From: an uncultured Thermoproteales archaeon
GTDB taxonomy: Archaea; Thermoproteota; Thermoprotei; Thermoproteales; Thermoproteaceae
NCBI GenBank assembly: GCA_946480885.1
Contig: CAMLLK010000049.1
Location: 1-6,990, forward strand
Direction: 5' to 3'
Length of the DNA: 6,990 nucleotides
This document shows positions 1 through 5,494 of the stretch, one piece after another. How positions within the stretch are numbered: the stretch's first letter is position 1; each line of letters opens with the position of its first letter. The notes beneath the pieces are model-generated. The model was given only the letters and a program-made list of their open reading frames with translations. It searched no databases and was not told the DNA's origin. The translations under genes were made by a program, and so were the position numbers.

Positions 1-2
1 CA

Positions 3-233
3 CTACACCCTTTAATGTTTGTGGCGACAGTGACCAACTGGACAAATGAAATAATATTTCCAATTGTTTAGAATACAGCCTCTGCTGTTATTGGCATTTA
101 TCTACTCGCAGCTGACGTAGTGAGAAGAAACCTCCCCAAGTGACTTAGAGCTATTATGGTAGTAATTGCGCCTCTTACAGTAGTTCTAAACCCATACAAA
201 ACGCCATATTTTCTAGTCATTACTTTAGTATAG
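3..233 (+). pseudogene. Decayed 3' remnant of a multi-pass membrane protein (possibly an NCS1-type permease)
   Basis: One reading frame (codons from base 3) reads as about 75 membrane-protein-like codons, broken by TAG at 69-71 and TGA at 141-143 and ending at TAG 231-233. The other two forward frames have more stops and no such composition. Hydrophobic stretches such as ASAVIGIYLLAADVV and IMVVIAPLTVVL look like transmembrane helices; the segment NLPK-stop-LRA between them could be a cytoplasmic loop. The pattern helix, short basic loop, helix, NPYKTP faintly recalls the C-terminal half of NCS1 nucleobase permeases, which would suit a pyrimidine neighbourhood, but that family call is a weak guess. 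The gene begins outside the window. Two stops within about 25 codons argue for a dead gene. A sequencing artefact is less likely, because the frame is kept on both sides of each stop. Confidence 0.42.
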
Positions 234-242
234 AGGTAAAAC

Positions 243-249
243 TTATTAA
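243..249 (+). promoter_or_regulatory. TATA-like box for tRNA-Leu
   Basis: The heptamer TTATTAA lies 28 to 22 bases before the first base of the mature tRNA. The purine-rich GAGGTAAAA just upstream could serve as a BRE. The same heptamer at the same distance precedes the pyrI start codon. The spacing suggests that transcription starts at, or within a few bases of, the mature tRNA 5' end, leaving little or no leader for RNase P. Inferred from position and composition only. Confidence 0.5.
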
Positions 250-270
250 GCCAATTGTATATTTCATCCA

Positions 271-383
271 GCGGGGGTGCCCGAGCCAGGTCAAAGGGGC
301 AGGTGGGGGGCCGCCGAGGCCTCCTTGCTAGGCTTAAGACCCTGTGGCGTAGGCCTGCGTGGGTTCAAATCCCACCCCCCGCA
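271..383 (+). tRNA. tRNA-Leu(UAA): tRNA-Leu, anticodon UAA, with a 28-nt intron
   Basis: The acceptor stem GCGGGGG (271-277) pairs perfectly with CCCCCGC (376-382), followed by discriminator A383. The T arm is GTGGG (359-363), loop TTCAAAT, CCCAC (371-375). The D arm has A14/R15 at 284-285 and GG at 289-290. The anticodon loop CTTAAGA (333-339) carries anticodon TAA at 335-337. Its 3' stem strand CCCTG (340-344) pairs with CAGG (300-303) plus G332 only after removal of bases 304-331. The long variable arm (345-358, with GGC/GCC pairing) marks a class II tRNA, as expected for leucine. The mature length is 85 nt; the 3' CCA is not encoded. It decodes UUA, and by wobble probably UUG. The tRNA is on the same strand as pyrI, 31 bases upstream of it, but each has its own TATA-like box. 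Confidence 0.96.
304..331 (+). other. tRNA intron at position 30/31 with BHB splice motif
   Basis: Removing these 28 bases restores the five-pair anticodon stem CAGGG/CCCTG. The pre-tRNA folds into a full hBHBh' motif. The inner intron hairpin is 305-312 paired with 318-325 (two G-U pairs) around loop GCCGA. The three-base 5' bulge is GGT (302-304). The four-base-pair central helix is GGCA (298-301) with TGCT (326-329), including one G-U pair. The three-base 3' bulge is AGG (330-332). The outer helix is 295-297 with 333-335. Cutting each bulge after its second base gives exactly these intron ends. The site is one base before the end of the anticodon stem, not the canonical 37/38. Shifting the intron left by one base gives the same mature RNA but breaks the bulge symmetry. 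Removal would need the archaeal splicing endonuclease and ligase. Confidence 0.9.
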
Positions 384-386
384 TCT

Positions 387-393
387 TTATTAA
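387..393 (+). promoter_or_regulatory. TATA-like box for the pyrIED operon; T-rich end of the tRNA transcript
   Basis: TTATTAA lies 28 to 22 bases upstream of the pyrI ATG, which predicts a start at or next to the A of that ATG and so a leaderless mRNA. There is no Shine-Dalgarno-like sequence before the ATG, which agrees. The 31-base gap after the tRNA is also T-rich (TTT at 386-388, TTTT at 406-409), so the same bases may end tRNA transcription. Confidence 0.55.
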
Positions 394-414
394 ATATGTT
401 CTTAATTTTAGACG

Positions 415-870
415 ATGTCAAAGGAGTTAATTGTTAGTAAGATTGAGAATGGCACTGTGATAGATCACATACCTGCGGGGAGGGCTTTGACTGTGTTGAG
501 GGTTCTTGGAATCACGGGTAGGGAGGGGCTTAGAATTGCGCTTGTGATGAATGTAGAGTCTAGAAAGTTGGGGCGGAAAGATATTGTAAAGATAGAGGGT
601 AGGGAGTTGACGCCTGAGGAGGTTAATATAATCTCTGCAGTGGCTCCGTCTGCTACTATAAACATTATTCGAAATTTTGAAGTTGTTAAGAAGTTTAACG
701 TATCTCCGCCGAATGTGGTGAGGGGTAGGTTTAGGTGTAGAAACCCGACTTGTATTACAAATGCGCCTAGGGAGTATGTAGAGACTATTTTCTACTTAGT
801 TAGAAGAGAGCCGCCTTTGTTTATCTGTGCCTACTGTGGGCGTTATCACGAACTGGGCGAGTTGGTATGA
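415..870 (+). CDS. pyrI: Aspartate carbamoyltransferase regulatory chain
   Basis: The 151-residue product matches PyrI along its whole length (about 150 residues is usual). It forms the regulatory dimers of aspartate carbamoyltransferase, which binds CTP and ATP and tunes the first committed step of pyrimidine synthesis in the cytoplasm. The N-terminal nucleotide-binding domain (about 1-98) keeps D17 and H18 (in VIDHIPAG), K59 (in IVKIEG) and K93 (in NFEVVKK). These align with the E. coli residues D19, H20, K60 and K94 that contact the nucleotide, so allosteric control is probably intact. The C-terminal zinc domain has C108-x4-C113 and C138-x2-C141, the four zinc ligands that hold the contact to the catalytic chain. 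ATG 415 is chosen because it sits at leaderless distance from a TATA-like box and gives the normal N terminus. Its stop overlaps the pyrE start (ATGA). No pyrB gene is present in the window, so the catalytic chain must be encoded elsewhere. Confidence 0.97.
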   Translation: MSKELIVSKIENGTVIDHIPAGRALTVLRVLGITGREGLRIALVMNVESRKLGRKDIVKIEGRELTPEEVNIISAVAPSATINIIRNFEVVKKFNVSPPNVVRGRFRCRNPTCITNAPREYVETIFYLVRREPPLFICAYCGRYHELGELV

Positions 871-1445
871 TTGAGAAGTTTGTAGACCACGTCGTGAAGT
901 TCGGCTCTTTTACACTATCCAGTGGCTTAGAGAGCCCTTTCTATGTCGACATGAGGGTGGTCTTGGGGCAGCCGGATTTGTTGAAGTGGGTTGTGGAGCG
1001 CTATGTAGATCTATTGAATAGTTCTGTATTTGATGTCGTCGTGGGCGTGGCGACGGGGGGTCTGCCCTACGCCTCGATTGTGGGCTATTTGTTAAATAGG
1101 CCTATTGCATATGTAAGACCTGAGGCTAAGACATATGGGTTGAAGAGAAGAGTAGAGGGCGCCGACGTGGCTCAGAAGAGGGTAGTGGTTATAGACGACG
1201 TCTTGACCACAGGTAGAAGCCTCTCCGCCGCAATTAAGACAGTTGAGGAAGAGGGGGGGAGGGTGGTGGGGGCTGTGGTGTTTTTAGATAGACAACAATG
1301 TGGAGTGGAGAACGTCAAGGCGGCTACGGGCGTGGAAGTCCGCAGTGTGTATAAAATGTGGGATTTGTTAAATATTTTAAAAAACCGCGTTGGAGATGTT
1401 TACTACAACGCGGCGGTGGAGTATCTATCTAGATGGCGTTGTTAA
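867..1445 (+). CDS. pyrE: Orotate phosphoribosyltransferase
   Basis: The 192-residue enzyme converts orotate and PRPP to OMP (step 5 of UMP synthesis); archaeal forms are about 180-210 residues. The N-terminal [16 protein letters not shown] (15-30) is the typical substrate-binding start. [11 protein letters not shown] (59-69) is the pyrophosphate-binding loop. [17 protein letters not shown] (82-98) is the mobile catalytic loop with K88 and the K/R cluster. [13 protein letters not shown] (106-118) is the PRPP-binding signature of type I phosphoribosyltransferases, with the acidic pair D110-D111. The active form is normally a dimer in which the mobile loop works across the interface. The start ATG overlaps the pyrI stop by 4 bases, indicating translational coupling; no strong Shine-Dalgarno sequence is seen before it. 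The end overlaps pyrD by 13 bases. Confidence 0.97.
   Translation: MIEKFVDHVVKFGSFTLSSGLESPFYVDMRVVLGQPDLLKWVVERYVDLLNSSVFDVVVGVATGGLPYASIVGYLLNRPIAYVRPEAKTYGLKRRVEGADVAQKRVVVIDDVLTTGRSLSAAIKTVEEEGGRVVGAVVFLDRQQCGVENVKAATGVEVRSVYKMWDLLNILKNRVGDVYYNAAVEYLSRWRC
1415..1421 (+). promoter_or_regulatory. Probable ribosome-binding site for pyrD
   Basis: GGTGGAG inside the end of pyrE lies 11 bases before ATG 1433 and is complementary to the CCUCC-type 16S tail expected in archaea. It supports the overlapping pyrD start. The site is constrained by the pyrE reading frame, so chance remains possible. Confidence 0.4.
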
Positions 1446-2353
1446 AGACGTTTGGGCGGGTCGTCAGTTATATACATCCAGAAATTAGCTATAGACTCGG
1501 GGCTTTACTCTTCTCTCTACCCCTCCCCAGTTGTAGGTGTAGGAGAAGTTGGAAAGTGGGGCGTGTAGAGGTCTGTGGGCCAGTGGGGGTGGCGGCGGGC
1601 CTCGACAAGACTGGCCTATATAGTAGATTCCTCTCTTTTTTCTGCCCTGGCTTTGTCGTAGTGGGGTCTACCCTCCCCTACTCTAGGAGGGGCAACAAGC
1701 CGCCTCGGGCGGCTAGAGTGTGGCCGTACTCGTTAACAAACGCCATGGGGCTCGGCTCGCCGGGGCTCCCCGTGGTGGCGTCTAGACTGGCGGGTTTAAA
1801 CTACCCCGTCTTTATTAGCCTAGCCGGCTTCTCTACAAGAGACTTTCTAGTACAGCTCCTCTACCTAGAGAGACACTTCCGACCCGCTGCAGTTGAGATA
1901 AATATATCCAGCCCCACCTATAGGGGGCTTTGGCGCACTGCGCCAGAGCTAATAGATGTAAAAATTCCTATTTTTGTAAAAATAGGCCCCTCTGTAGACT
2001 TTCTGTCTATTGTAAGAGAGGTAAAGAAGACCTCCTGGGGCCTCGTCGTGACTAACACCTTCCCAGTGGAGGATAGACGTATAGGCGTGGGGAGGGGCGG
2101 GCTCAGCGGCTTGTTGATATATAGATACGGCCTTAGGCTTTTAGAAAAGGTGAGGAGGCTCGTGGGTCTAGACGTGCCGATTATATACAGCGGCGGGGTG
2201 TATACATGTCGCCAAGTTAAAGAAGTTTTAAAACTTGCAAATGCGGTAGAGGTGCTCACAGCTATTCTCTACTTCGGGCCCTGGATTTTGTCAATACTCA
2301 ACCGCTGTGCAGATAACTTCGACGCGTCTAGCCTCTTCCACAAGTCTTTTTAA
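1433..2353 (+). CDS. pyrD: Dihydroorotate dehydrogenase, class 2-like (quinone type)
   Basis: The 306-residue FMN TIM-barrel protein should oxidise dihydroorotate to orotate, feeding Pyr[13 protein letters not shown] (50-61) is the FMN-binding start of the barrel. [10 protein letters not shown] (102-111) matches the class 2 INRMGFNN region. [12 protein letters not shown] (155-166) holds S160, aligned with the class 2 catalytic serine (E. coli S175), where class 1 enzymes have cysteine. FVKIGPSVD (181-189), VTNTF (206-210), GRGGLSG (220-226) and [10 protein letters not shown] (249-258) complete the FMN/phosphate sites. An N-terminal stretch of about 40 residues precedes the barrel, as in class 2 enzymes, where it docks to the membrane and quinone. 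One oddity: the asparagine of the usual SSPN motif (E. coli N177, an orotate ligand) is T162, while N103, N157, N208 and T209 are kept. ATG 1433 overlaps pyrE by 13 bases and preserves the N-terminal extension. The 3' end overlaps a convergent gene by 63 bases. Confidence 0.92.
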   Translation: MALLKTFGRVVSYIHPEISYRLGALLFSLPLPSCRCRRSWKVGRVEVCGPVGVAAGLDKTGLYSRFLSFFCPGFVVVGSTLPYSRRGNKPPRAARVWPYSLTNAMGLGSPGLPVVASRLAGLNYPVFISLAGFSTRDFLVQLLYLERHFRPAAVEINISSPTYRGLWRTAPELIDVKIPIFVKIGPSVDFLSIVREVKKTSWGLVVTNTFPVEDRRIGVGRGGLSGLLIYRYGLRLLEKVRRLVGLDVPIIYSGGVYTCRQVKEVLKLANAVEVLTAILYFGPWILSILNRCADNFDASSLFHKSF

Positions 2354-2782
2354 ACTACGCCAGTGGGACCCCACCCAGTACACATGGCCGCATTCTACAC
2401 ACCGCCAACATTTACTACTACGTATGGCGTGCCCCACCACGCCCTCGGCGTCTTTACAACTATACTCTTTAAGAACTCCGCCGCATTGTGGACATCTAGA
2501 CTCTACAAAGGGGGCCAGTCCCTGTCGAAGAAACGCCGCGATCCATTTCACATGGTCGTCTGTGGCGAAGAACATCGCCGGCGGTTTTCTCTGTCTAAAC
2601 AACTCCCAGTCTCTAGTGACTACTAGACACTTAGTTTGTAAAAGCTCTGAGTCGTCTACGTCGTTTTTGTAATACACAACTAGCCCAAATACTATACGTA
2701 ACATCTTGGCGAGCCAGCCCAACATAGAGTCTACATAGACACAGTCGTAATCCCCCCCGCCTTTGATTAGACAATCTACCAC
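2291..2782 (-). CDS. Mut7-C (DUF82) PIN-like RNase domain protein with zinc ribbon
   Basis: The 163-residue protein fits the stand-alone archaeal Mut7-C family: a PIN-like nuclease fold followed by a zinc ribbon, named after the C-terminal region of the worm Mut-7 exonuclease. CVYVDSMLGWLAKMLR (14-29) is the family's opening motif, with acidic D18. Further likely metal-binding acids are D43/D44, D58 (in VVTRDWELF) and D75/D76. The zinc ribbon is C97-x2-C100 (RCPQCGG) and C128-x2-C131 (RCVECGHVYW), followed by the typical GSHW (138-141); C109 and C125 are extra cysteines. It is predicted to act on RNA in the cytoplasm, but the substrate is not known for stand-alone members. The start is GTG, overlapping the rqcH stop by 7 bases (GTGGTAG), with GGAG 11 bases upstream, so it is probably translated together with rqcH. 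The last 63 bases run antisense to the end of pyrD. Confidence 0.85.
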   Translation of the reverse strand: MVDCLIKGGGDYDCVYVDSMLGWLAKMLRIVFGLVVYYKNDVDDSELLQTKCLVVTRDWELFRQRKPPAMFFATDDHVKWIAAFLRQGLAPFVESRCPQCGGVLKEYSCKDAEGVVGHAIRSSKCWRCVECGHVYWVGSHWRSLKRLVEEARRVEVICTAVEY

Positions 2783-4608
2783 GACTTAAAAATCTCCACA
2801 ACCTCTTCCCAACTCACCGGGCTCCCCCTCCCCTCTTCTAAAATTCTCGAAGGGCCAGGCAACGCCGCCACTACGTCATCAACGCCGCAGACTCTCCACT
2901 TGTTCACAATCTCCTTCGCCATCTTACTTTTTTCAAAATTGCCAGGCGTCAAGACGTAGTACCTCTCCGCCAAGAGCGGCGCGACCTTCGGCGGCGCCGC
3001 CACTACTCTACAAAAATCCCCATCTCTTCTATAGCCAACCGCCAATTCGAGTCTTACATTTCTGACGTATTCTCTCCTGCCGTAGACCATAAAAGAGCCT
3101 TTCGCTAAATACTGGCCCGAGGGGGGGCTTTTAGAGACCTGTGCGCCTTTGACGTAATAGACGTCTACCGTGTGTATACCAATTCTCCACGCCCTGCTGT
3201 ACGCAGCTGCAAACTGTGCAATCTGTAGTAGCTCAAGTGGGTCGTCTGAAGGGGGTGCCACCACCACAGATGCGCCGGGTATATCCGCGTGGAAGAATAG
3301 ATAGTGCTCCTTCAGGTATTTCCTAACAATACTCTCGTTTTGAGACGCGTCTCTCCCCCCAACCACAGGCCTCTTGTTTGTAGTTATCGTCCAGCGGAAT
3401 TTTTCAAACCAACTTTTCTCTACGGCTCTTGTCGCCTTAACTCTCTCGACCACTGTCTTAATCTCCGCGTCGAGTTTTGACAAGTCTTCTTTTAACTTCT
3501 GTAGTACTTCAGACGCCCTCTTCGCCTTGTTTTCTAACTCCTTGGCTCTTTCAAATAAACTAGTGATTTCGCGACCCACTGACTCTTTTTCAATCTTTAC
3601 AATTTCTCCATCTGGCAGTGTCACTTCTACTTTTTTATCTACGTATCGTATACGTACACTCCCCTCTTTTCCAGACATAACCTCTTCAATTTCTGTCTTA
3701 TACATCAATAGTTTGTGTGCAGTAGATCTTAGACGAGAAGCCTCGGCTCTGTACTCAGATATCTTCTTCTCTAACTCAGAAATCGAAGCCTCTAGCCTCT
3801 TTCGCCGACTTTGTAAATCCTGAGTGGCTTTGTCTGTAGCTATTTGTAACTCCATTGGAGAGAAGTAAAAATCTAACGCCTGCCAGAACTTTTCAAAATG
3901 TTTAAATTCGTCGCATTGAAGACTTATAGGCCTTATGGGCAAGACGCTGACGGCGACGCCGCCTTTGATACAGACAGTAGGCTCTACTCTACCTGACAAC
4001 ACATTAGAGATAATTTCTAAAAAACCTTCTGCAATTTTTACAGGGTCAGTGCCCCATCTAAATATCAACTCGTCGGCTAGCTCTACTCCAGTGCCTAGGC
4101 GGCGGATTAAACTTTTTTTCACATCGCTGGGGTCTATGGCCTTAGCCACTTCTTCTACAGACGTCTTCAACACGTCTATAAACACGGCGGGGGGGTATAC
4201 ATAACGGAGACCTGGCCTAAGCTCTCTGTCTTTTCCTCTGTAGCTATGTAAAAGCCATATAACCTTCTCGTCTCTCACCGCAATTACGTTAAAAGGCTCT
4301 ACAAGTTCAAATATAAGTTTTGTATTTTCAAATTCAAATTCTATAATTCTATCAAATCTAGGCATTGATATATTTATAAGTTTTTCATTTCTAAAAAGTC
4401 CTCTCAACGTCTCTGTCCCCTCGTGAGTCTTCTCAGGTATGACGCCTGTTAGAGAGACTCTGTATTTCGTAGCTGTAATAAAGCCATGGGCAAATTTAAA
4501 CAAGAAGCCAGACGCTGTTTTGTATATGTTCTCCACTCTAGAGCCTTTCAATGTGTTCATCTCTACTACTGAGGCTAGTAGATCAAACGCAGTGGCTGAC
4601 TTTTTCAC
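2776..4608 (-). CDS. rqcH: Ribosome quality control protein RqcH (NFACT family; Rqc2/NEMF homologue)
   Basis: The 610-residue protein has the NFACT layout. It binds stalled large ribosomal subunits carrying peptidyl-tRNA and, in studied relatives, adds C-terminal tails (mainly alanine in bacterial RqcH) that mark the nascent chain for degradation. The NFACT-N domain includes FDRII (85-89), with D86-R87 matching the DR pair needed for tailing in bacteria and eukaryotes, and LRPGLRYVYPP (130-140). A helix-hairpin-helix lies near LIRRLGTGVELADELIFRW (167-185). A long charged coiled coil follows in two arms (about 250-310 and 345-405) around a small beta tip. NFACT-R begins near 415 with VVGGRDASQNE and continues with FFHADIPGASVVV (about 440). 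There is no extra C-terminal NFACT-C domain, as usual outside eukaryotes. GTG 4608 gives the family N terminus MKKSATAFDLL; no ATG, GTG or TTG lies upstream before the in-frame stop at 4660-4662. It is 23 bases after the upstream nuclease gene, and its stop overlaps the Mut7-C gene. Confidence 0.94.
   Translation of the reverse strand: MKKSATAFDLLASVVEMNTLKGSRVENIYKTASGFLFKFAHGFITATKYRVSLTGVIPEKTHEGTETLRGLFRNEKLINISMPRFDRIIEFEFENTKLIFELVEPFNVIAVRDEKVIWLLHSYRGKDRELRPGLRYVYPPAVFIDVLKTSVEEVAKAIDPSDVKKSLIRRLGTGVELADELIFRWGTDPVKIAEGFLEIISNVLSGRVEPTVCIKGGVAVSVLPIRPISLQCDEFKHFEKFWQALDFYFSPMELQIATDKATQDLQSRRKRLEASISELEKKISEYRAEASRLRSTAHKLLMYKTEIEEVMSGKEGSVRIRYVDKKVEVTLPDGEIVKIEKESVGREITSLFERAKELENKAKRASEVLQKLKEDLSKLDAEIKTVVERVKATRAVEKSWFEKFRWTITTNKRPVVGGRDASQNESIVRKYLKEHYLFFHADIPGASVVVAPPSDDPLELLQIAQFAAAYSRAWRIGIHTVDVYYVKGAQVSKSPPSGQYLAKGSFMVYGRREYVRNVRLELAVGYRRDGDFCRVVAAPPKVAPLLAERYYVLTPGNFEKSKMAKEIVNKWRVCGVDDVVAALPGPSRILEEGRGSPVSWEEVVEIFKSW
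2794..2797 (-). promoter_or_regulatory. Probable ribosome-binding site for the Mut7-C gene
   Basis: GGAG on the minus strand, inside the end of rqcH, lies 11 bases before the GTG start at 2782 and supports that start over any internal codon. Confidence 0.4.
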
Positions 4609-4617
4609 ATATAGACG

Positions 4618-4622
4618 CCTCT
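4618..4622 (-). promoter_or_regulatory. Probable ribosome-binding site for rqcH
   Basis: AGAGG on the minus strand, in the 23-base gap after the endonuclease IV-like gene, lies 9 bases before GTG 4608. It decides the GTG start and marks rqcH as an internal operon gene, in contrast to the leaderless first genes of the window. A weak AT-rich stretch (TCTAATAAATAC, ending near 4625) also sits about 28 bases upstream, so an internal promoter cannot be excluded. Confidence 0.5.
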
Positions 4623-4631
4623 GTGTATTTA

Positions 4632-5465
4632 TTAGACTTTTGCCAACTCTAGCCCATACCTACTGAGAATCTCTTTCATAACTAACGCATCTTTTTCTAA
4701 TAGAGGCGACTCGCAGATAAGTGTAATAGATATGTCTCTACTCTTAAGCTCTTTGGCGAGGGGCTCAAAAGGCGGCGTATTCCGCTCAATTGGCTCATGC
4801 TCATCTACAAACCTGCCGTTTCTATACCTCACGGAGGTGAAGTGTGTGTGCATATGGGCGTTGTGGAACTCTCTAAGCCACAAGTCAATCACCGCACTGT
4901 AGTTTATCGACCCGTTGTTTCTCGCATATAGGTGACCCCAGTCTATCACTGGAGTTACAAAACTCAACTCTTTGGCTAATCTAAAAGTCTCTTCTACACT
5001 GCCGAATTGATTTGTCCTAGCAGTTACTTCAACGCCTATATAAACTCCAGAGGGGCTCCCGGCCTCTATATATGCTTTTTCTAATTCTTTCCTCACTTCT
5101 TCATAACAAGCCGACGGCCCCTTTTTGCCGTAGTATGCGGCGTGGACTACCACTACCCAAGCCCCCATGTGGTATGCTCTATCTAGAGAATCTACCAACC
5201 TCTGTCTAGACCTCTCTACTTTGTCGCTCTCTTCTGAACAGAGATTGATAAAGTAGGGGGCGTGTACAGAGAGCTTGACGCCGTGTTCTACAGCCGCCTT
5301 CCCCACTTGTTTAGCTAATTCTCTAGACATTCTAACTCCCTGTACAAACTCTACTTCCAACGCGTTTAAGCCCAGCTCTTTTACCACTCTGACCGCCTCT
5401 AGTGTAGACTTTGCCTTAACTACATATTGAGGCGTGCCGGCGGGTCCGAGGTAAATCTTAGCCAT
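4632..5465 (-). CDS. nfo: Endonuclease IV-type AP endonuclease (TIM barrel)
   Basis: The 277-residue protein is an AP endonuclease family 2 TIM barrel, close to the usual length of about 280. The family cuts DNA 5' to abasic sites using a three-zinc centre, starting base-excision repair. All nine E. coli endonuclease IV metal ligands have counterparts: H68 (in SVHAPYFIN), H108 (VVVVHAAYYG), E146 (GVEVTAR), D175 and H178 (VIDWGHLY), H206 (AHMHTHF), D221 and H223 (VDEHEP) and E252 (ICESP). The region after H206 departs from the E. coli HLNDAK pattern and is histidine-rich (H201, H204, H206, H208), so the exact ligand there is less certain and the substrate could differ. Related sugar isomerases share the fold but not the full set of nine. 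It is the first gene of the minus-strand cluster. The start is ATG with a TATA-like box 22-28 bases upstream, suggesting a leaderless mRNA. Confidence 0.8.
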   Translation of the reverse strand: MAKIYLGPAGTPQYVVKAKSTLEAVRVVKELGLNALEVEFVQGVRMSRELAKQVGKAAVEHGVKLSVHAPYFINLCSEESDKVERSRQRLVDSLDRAYHMGAWVVVVHAAYYGKKGPSACYEEVRKELEKAYIEAGSPSGVYIGVEVTARTNQFGSVEETFRLAKELSFVTPVIDWGHLYARNNGSINYSAVIDLWLREFHNAHMHTHFTSVRYRNGRFVDEHEPIERNTPPFEPLAKELKSRDISITLICESPLLEKDALVMKEILSRYGLELAKV

Positions 5466-5466
5466 G

Positions 5467-5473
5467 TAAATAA
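5467..5473 (+). promoter_or_regulatory. TATA-like box for truD
   Basis: TAAATAA lies 28 to 22 bases before the truD GTG, the same spacing as at the tRNA and pyrI. No Shine-Dalgarno sequence fits in the 29-base gap, which agrees with a leaderless truD mRNA. It begins two bases from the divergent gene's start codon. Confidence 0.5.
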
Positions 5474-5484
5474 ATTTCGAAATT
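5473..5484. repeat. 12-bp perfect palindrome in the divergent promoter
   Basis: AATTTCGAAATT is its own reverse complement and is centred at 5478/5479, within two bases of the midpoint between the two divergent start codons (5465 and 5495). It lies between, and slightly overlaps, the two TATA-like boxes. It could be an operator for a dimeric regulator serving both directions. AT-rich composition makes a chance palindrome possible. Confidence 0.45.
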
Positions 5485-5486
5485 CT

Positions 5487-5493
5487 AAATATT
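5487..5493 (-). promoter_or_regulatory. TATA-like box for the nfo-rqcH-Mut7-C cluster
   Basis: On the minus strand AATATTT lies 28 to 22 bases before the ATG at 5465. It abuts the truD start codon on the other strand, so the two promoters occupy the same 29 bases in mirror arrangement. Confidence 0.5.
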
Positions 5494-5494
5494 T

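Noticed and set aside
255..437. Open frame of 60 codons across the tRNA
   Set aside because: It is read through tRNA-Leu and its intron; the tRNA explains the sequence and its lack of stops.
544..617. Possible C/D box sRNA: GTGATGA at 544-550 and CTGA at 614-617
   Set aside because: The boxes are 63 bases apart with no convincing D'/C' pair between them or terminal stem, and they lie in well-conserved pyrI codons. Chance is more likely.
1250..1275. G-rich run in pyrE as a possible G-quadruplex
   Set aside because: It is explained by Gly/Arg/Val codons in the conserved enzyme, and there is no sign of a role.
1918..2259. 113-codon minus-strand frame inside pyrD
   Set aside because: Antisense shadow of a clear FMN-barrel gene, low in complexity (rich in S, T, P) and with no family motif.
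2307..2672. 121-codon and 87-codon plus-strand frames opposite the Mut7-C gene
   Set aside because: Both are antisense to a recognisable nuclease with zinc ribbon, and neither has a motif or promoter of its own.
2871..2885. TTGATGA on the minus strand as a C box
   Set aside because: The first base does not fit RUGAUGA and no CTGA follows at a suitable distance; it lies in rqcH codons.
3374..3823. 149-codon plus-strand frame inside rqcH
   Set aside because: Antisense to the RqcH coiled coil; the serine-rich translation is the mirror of Lys/Glu/Leu codons.
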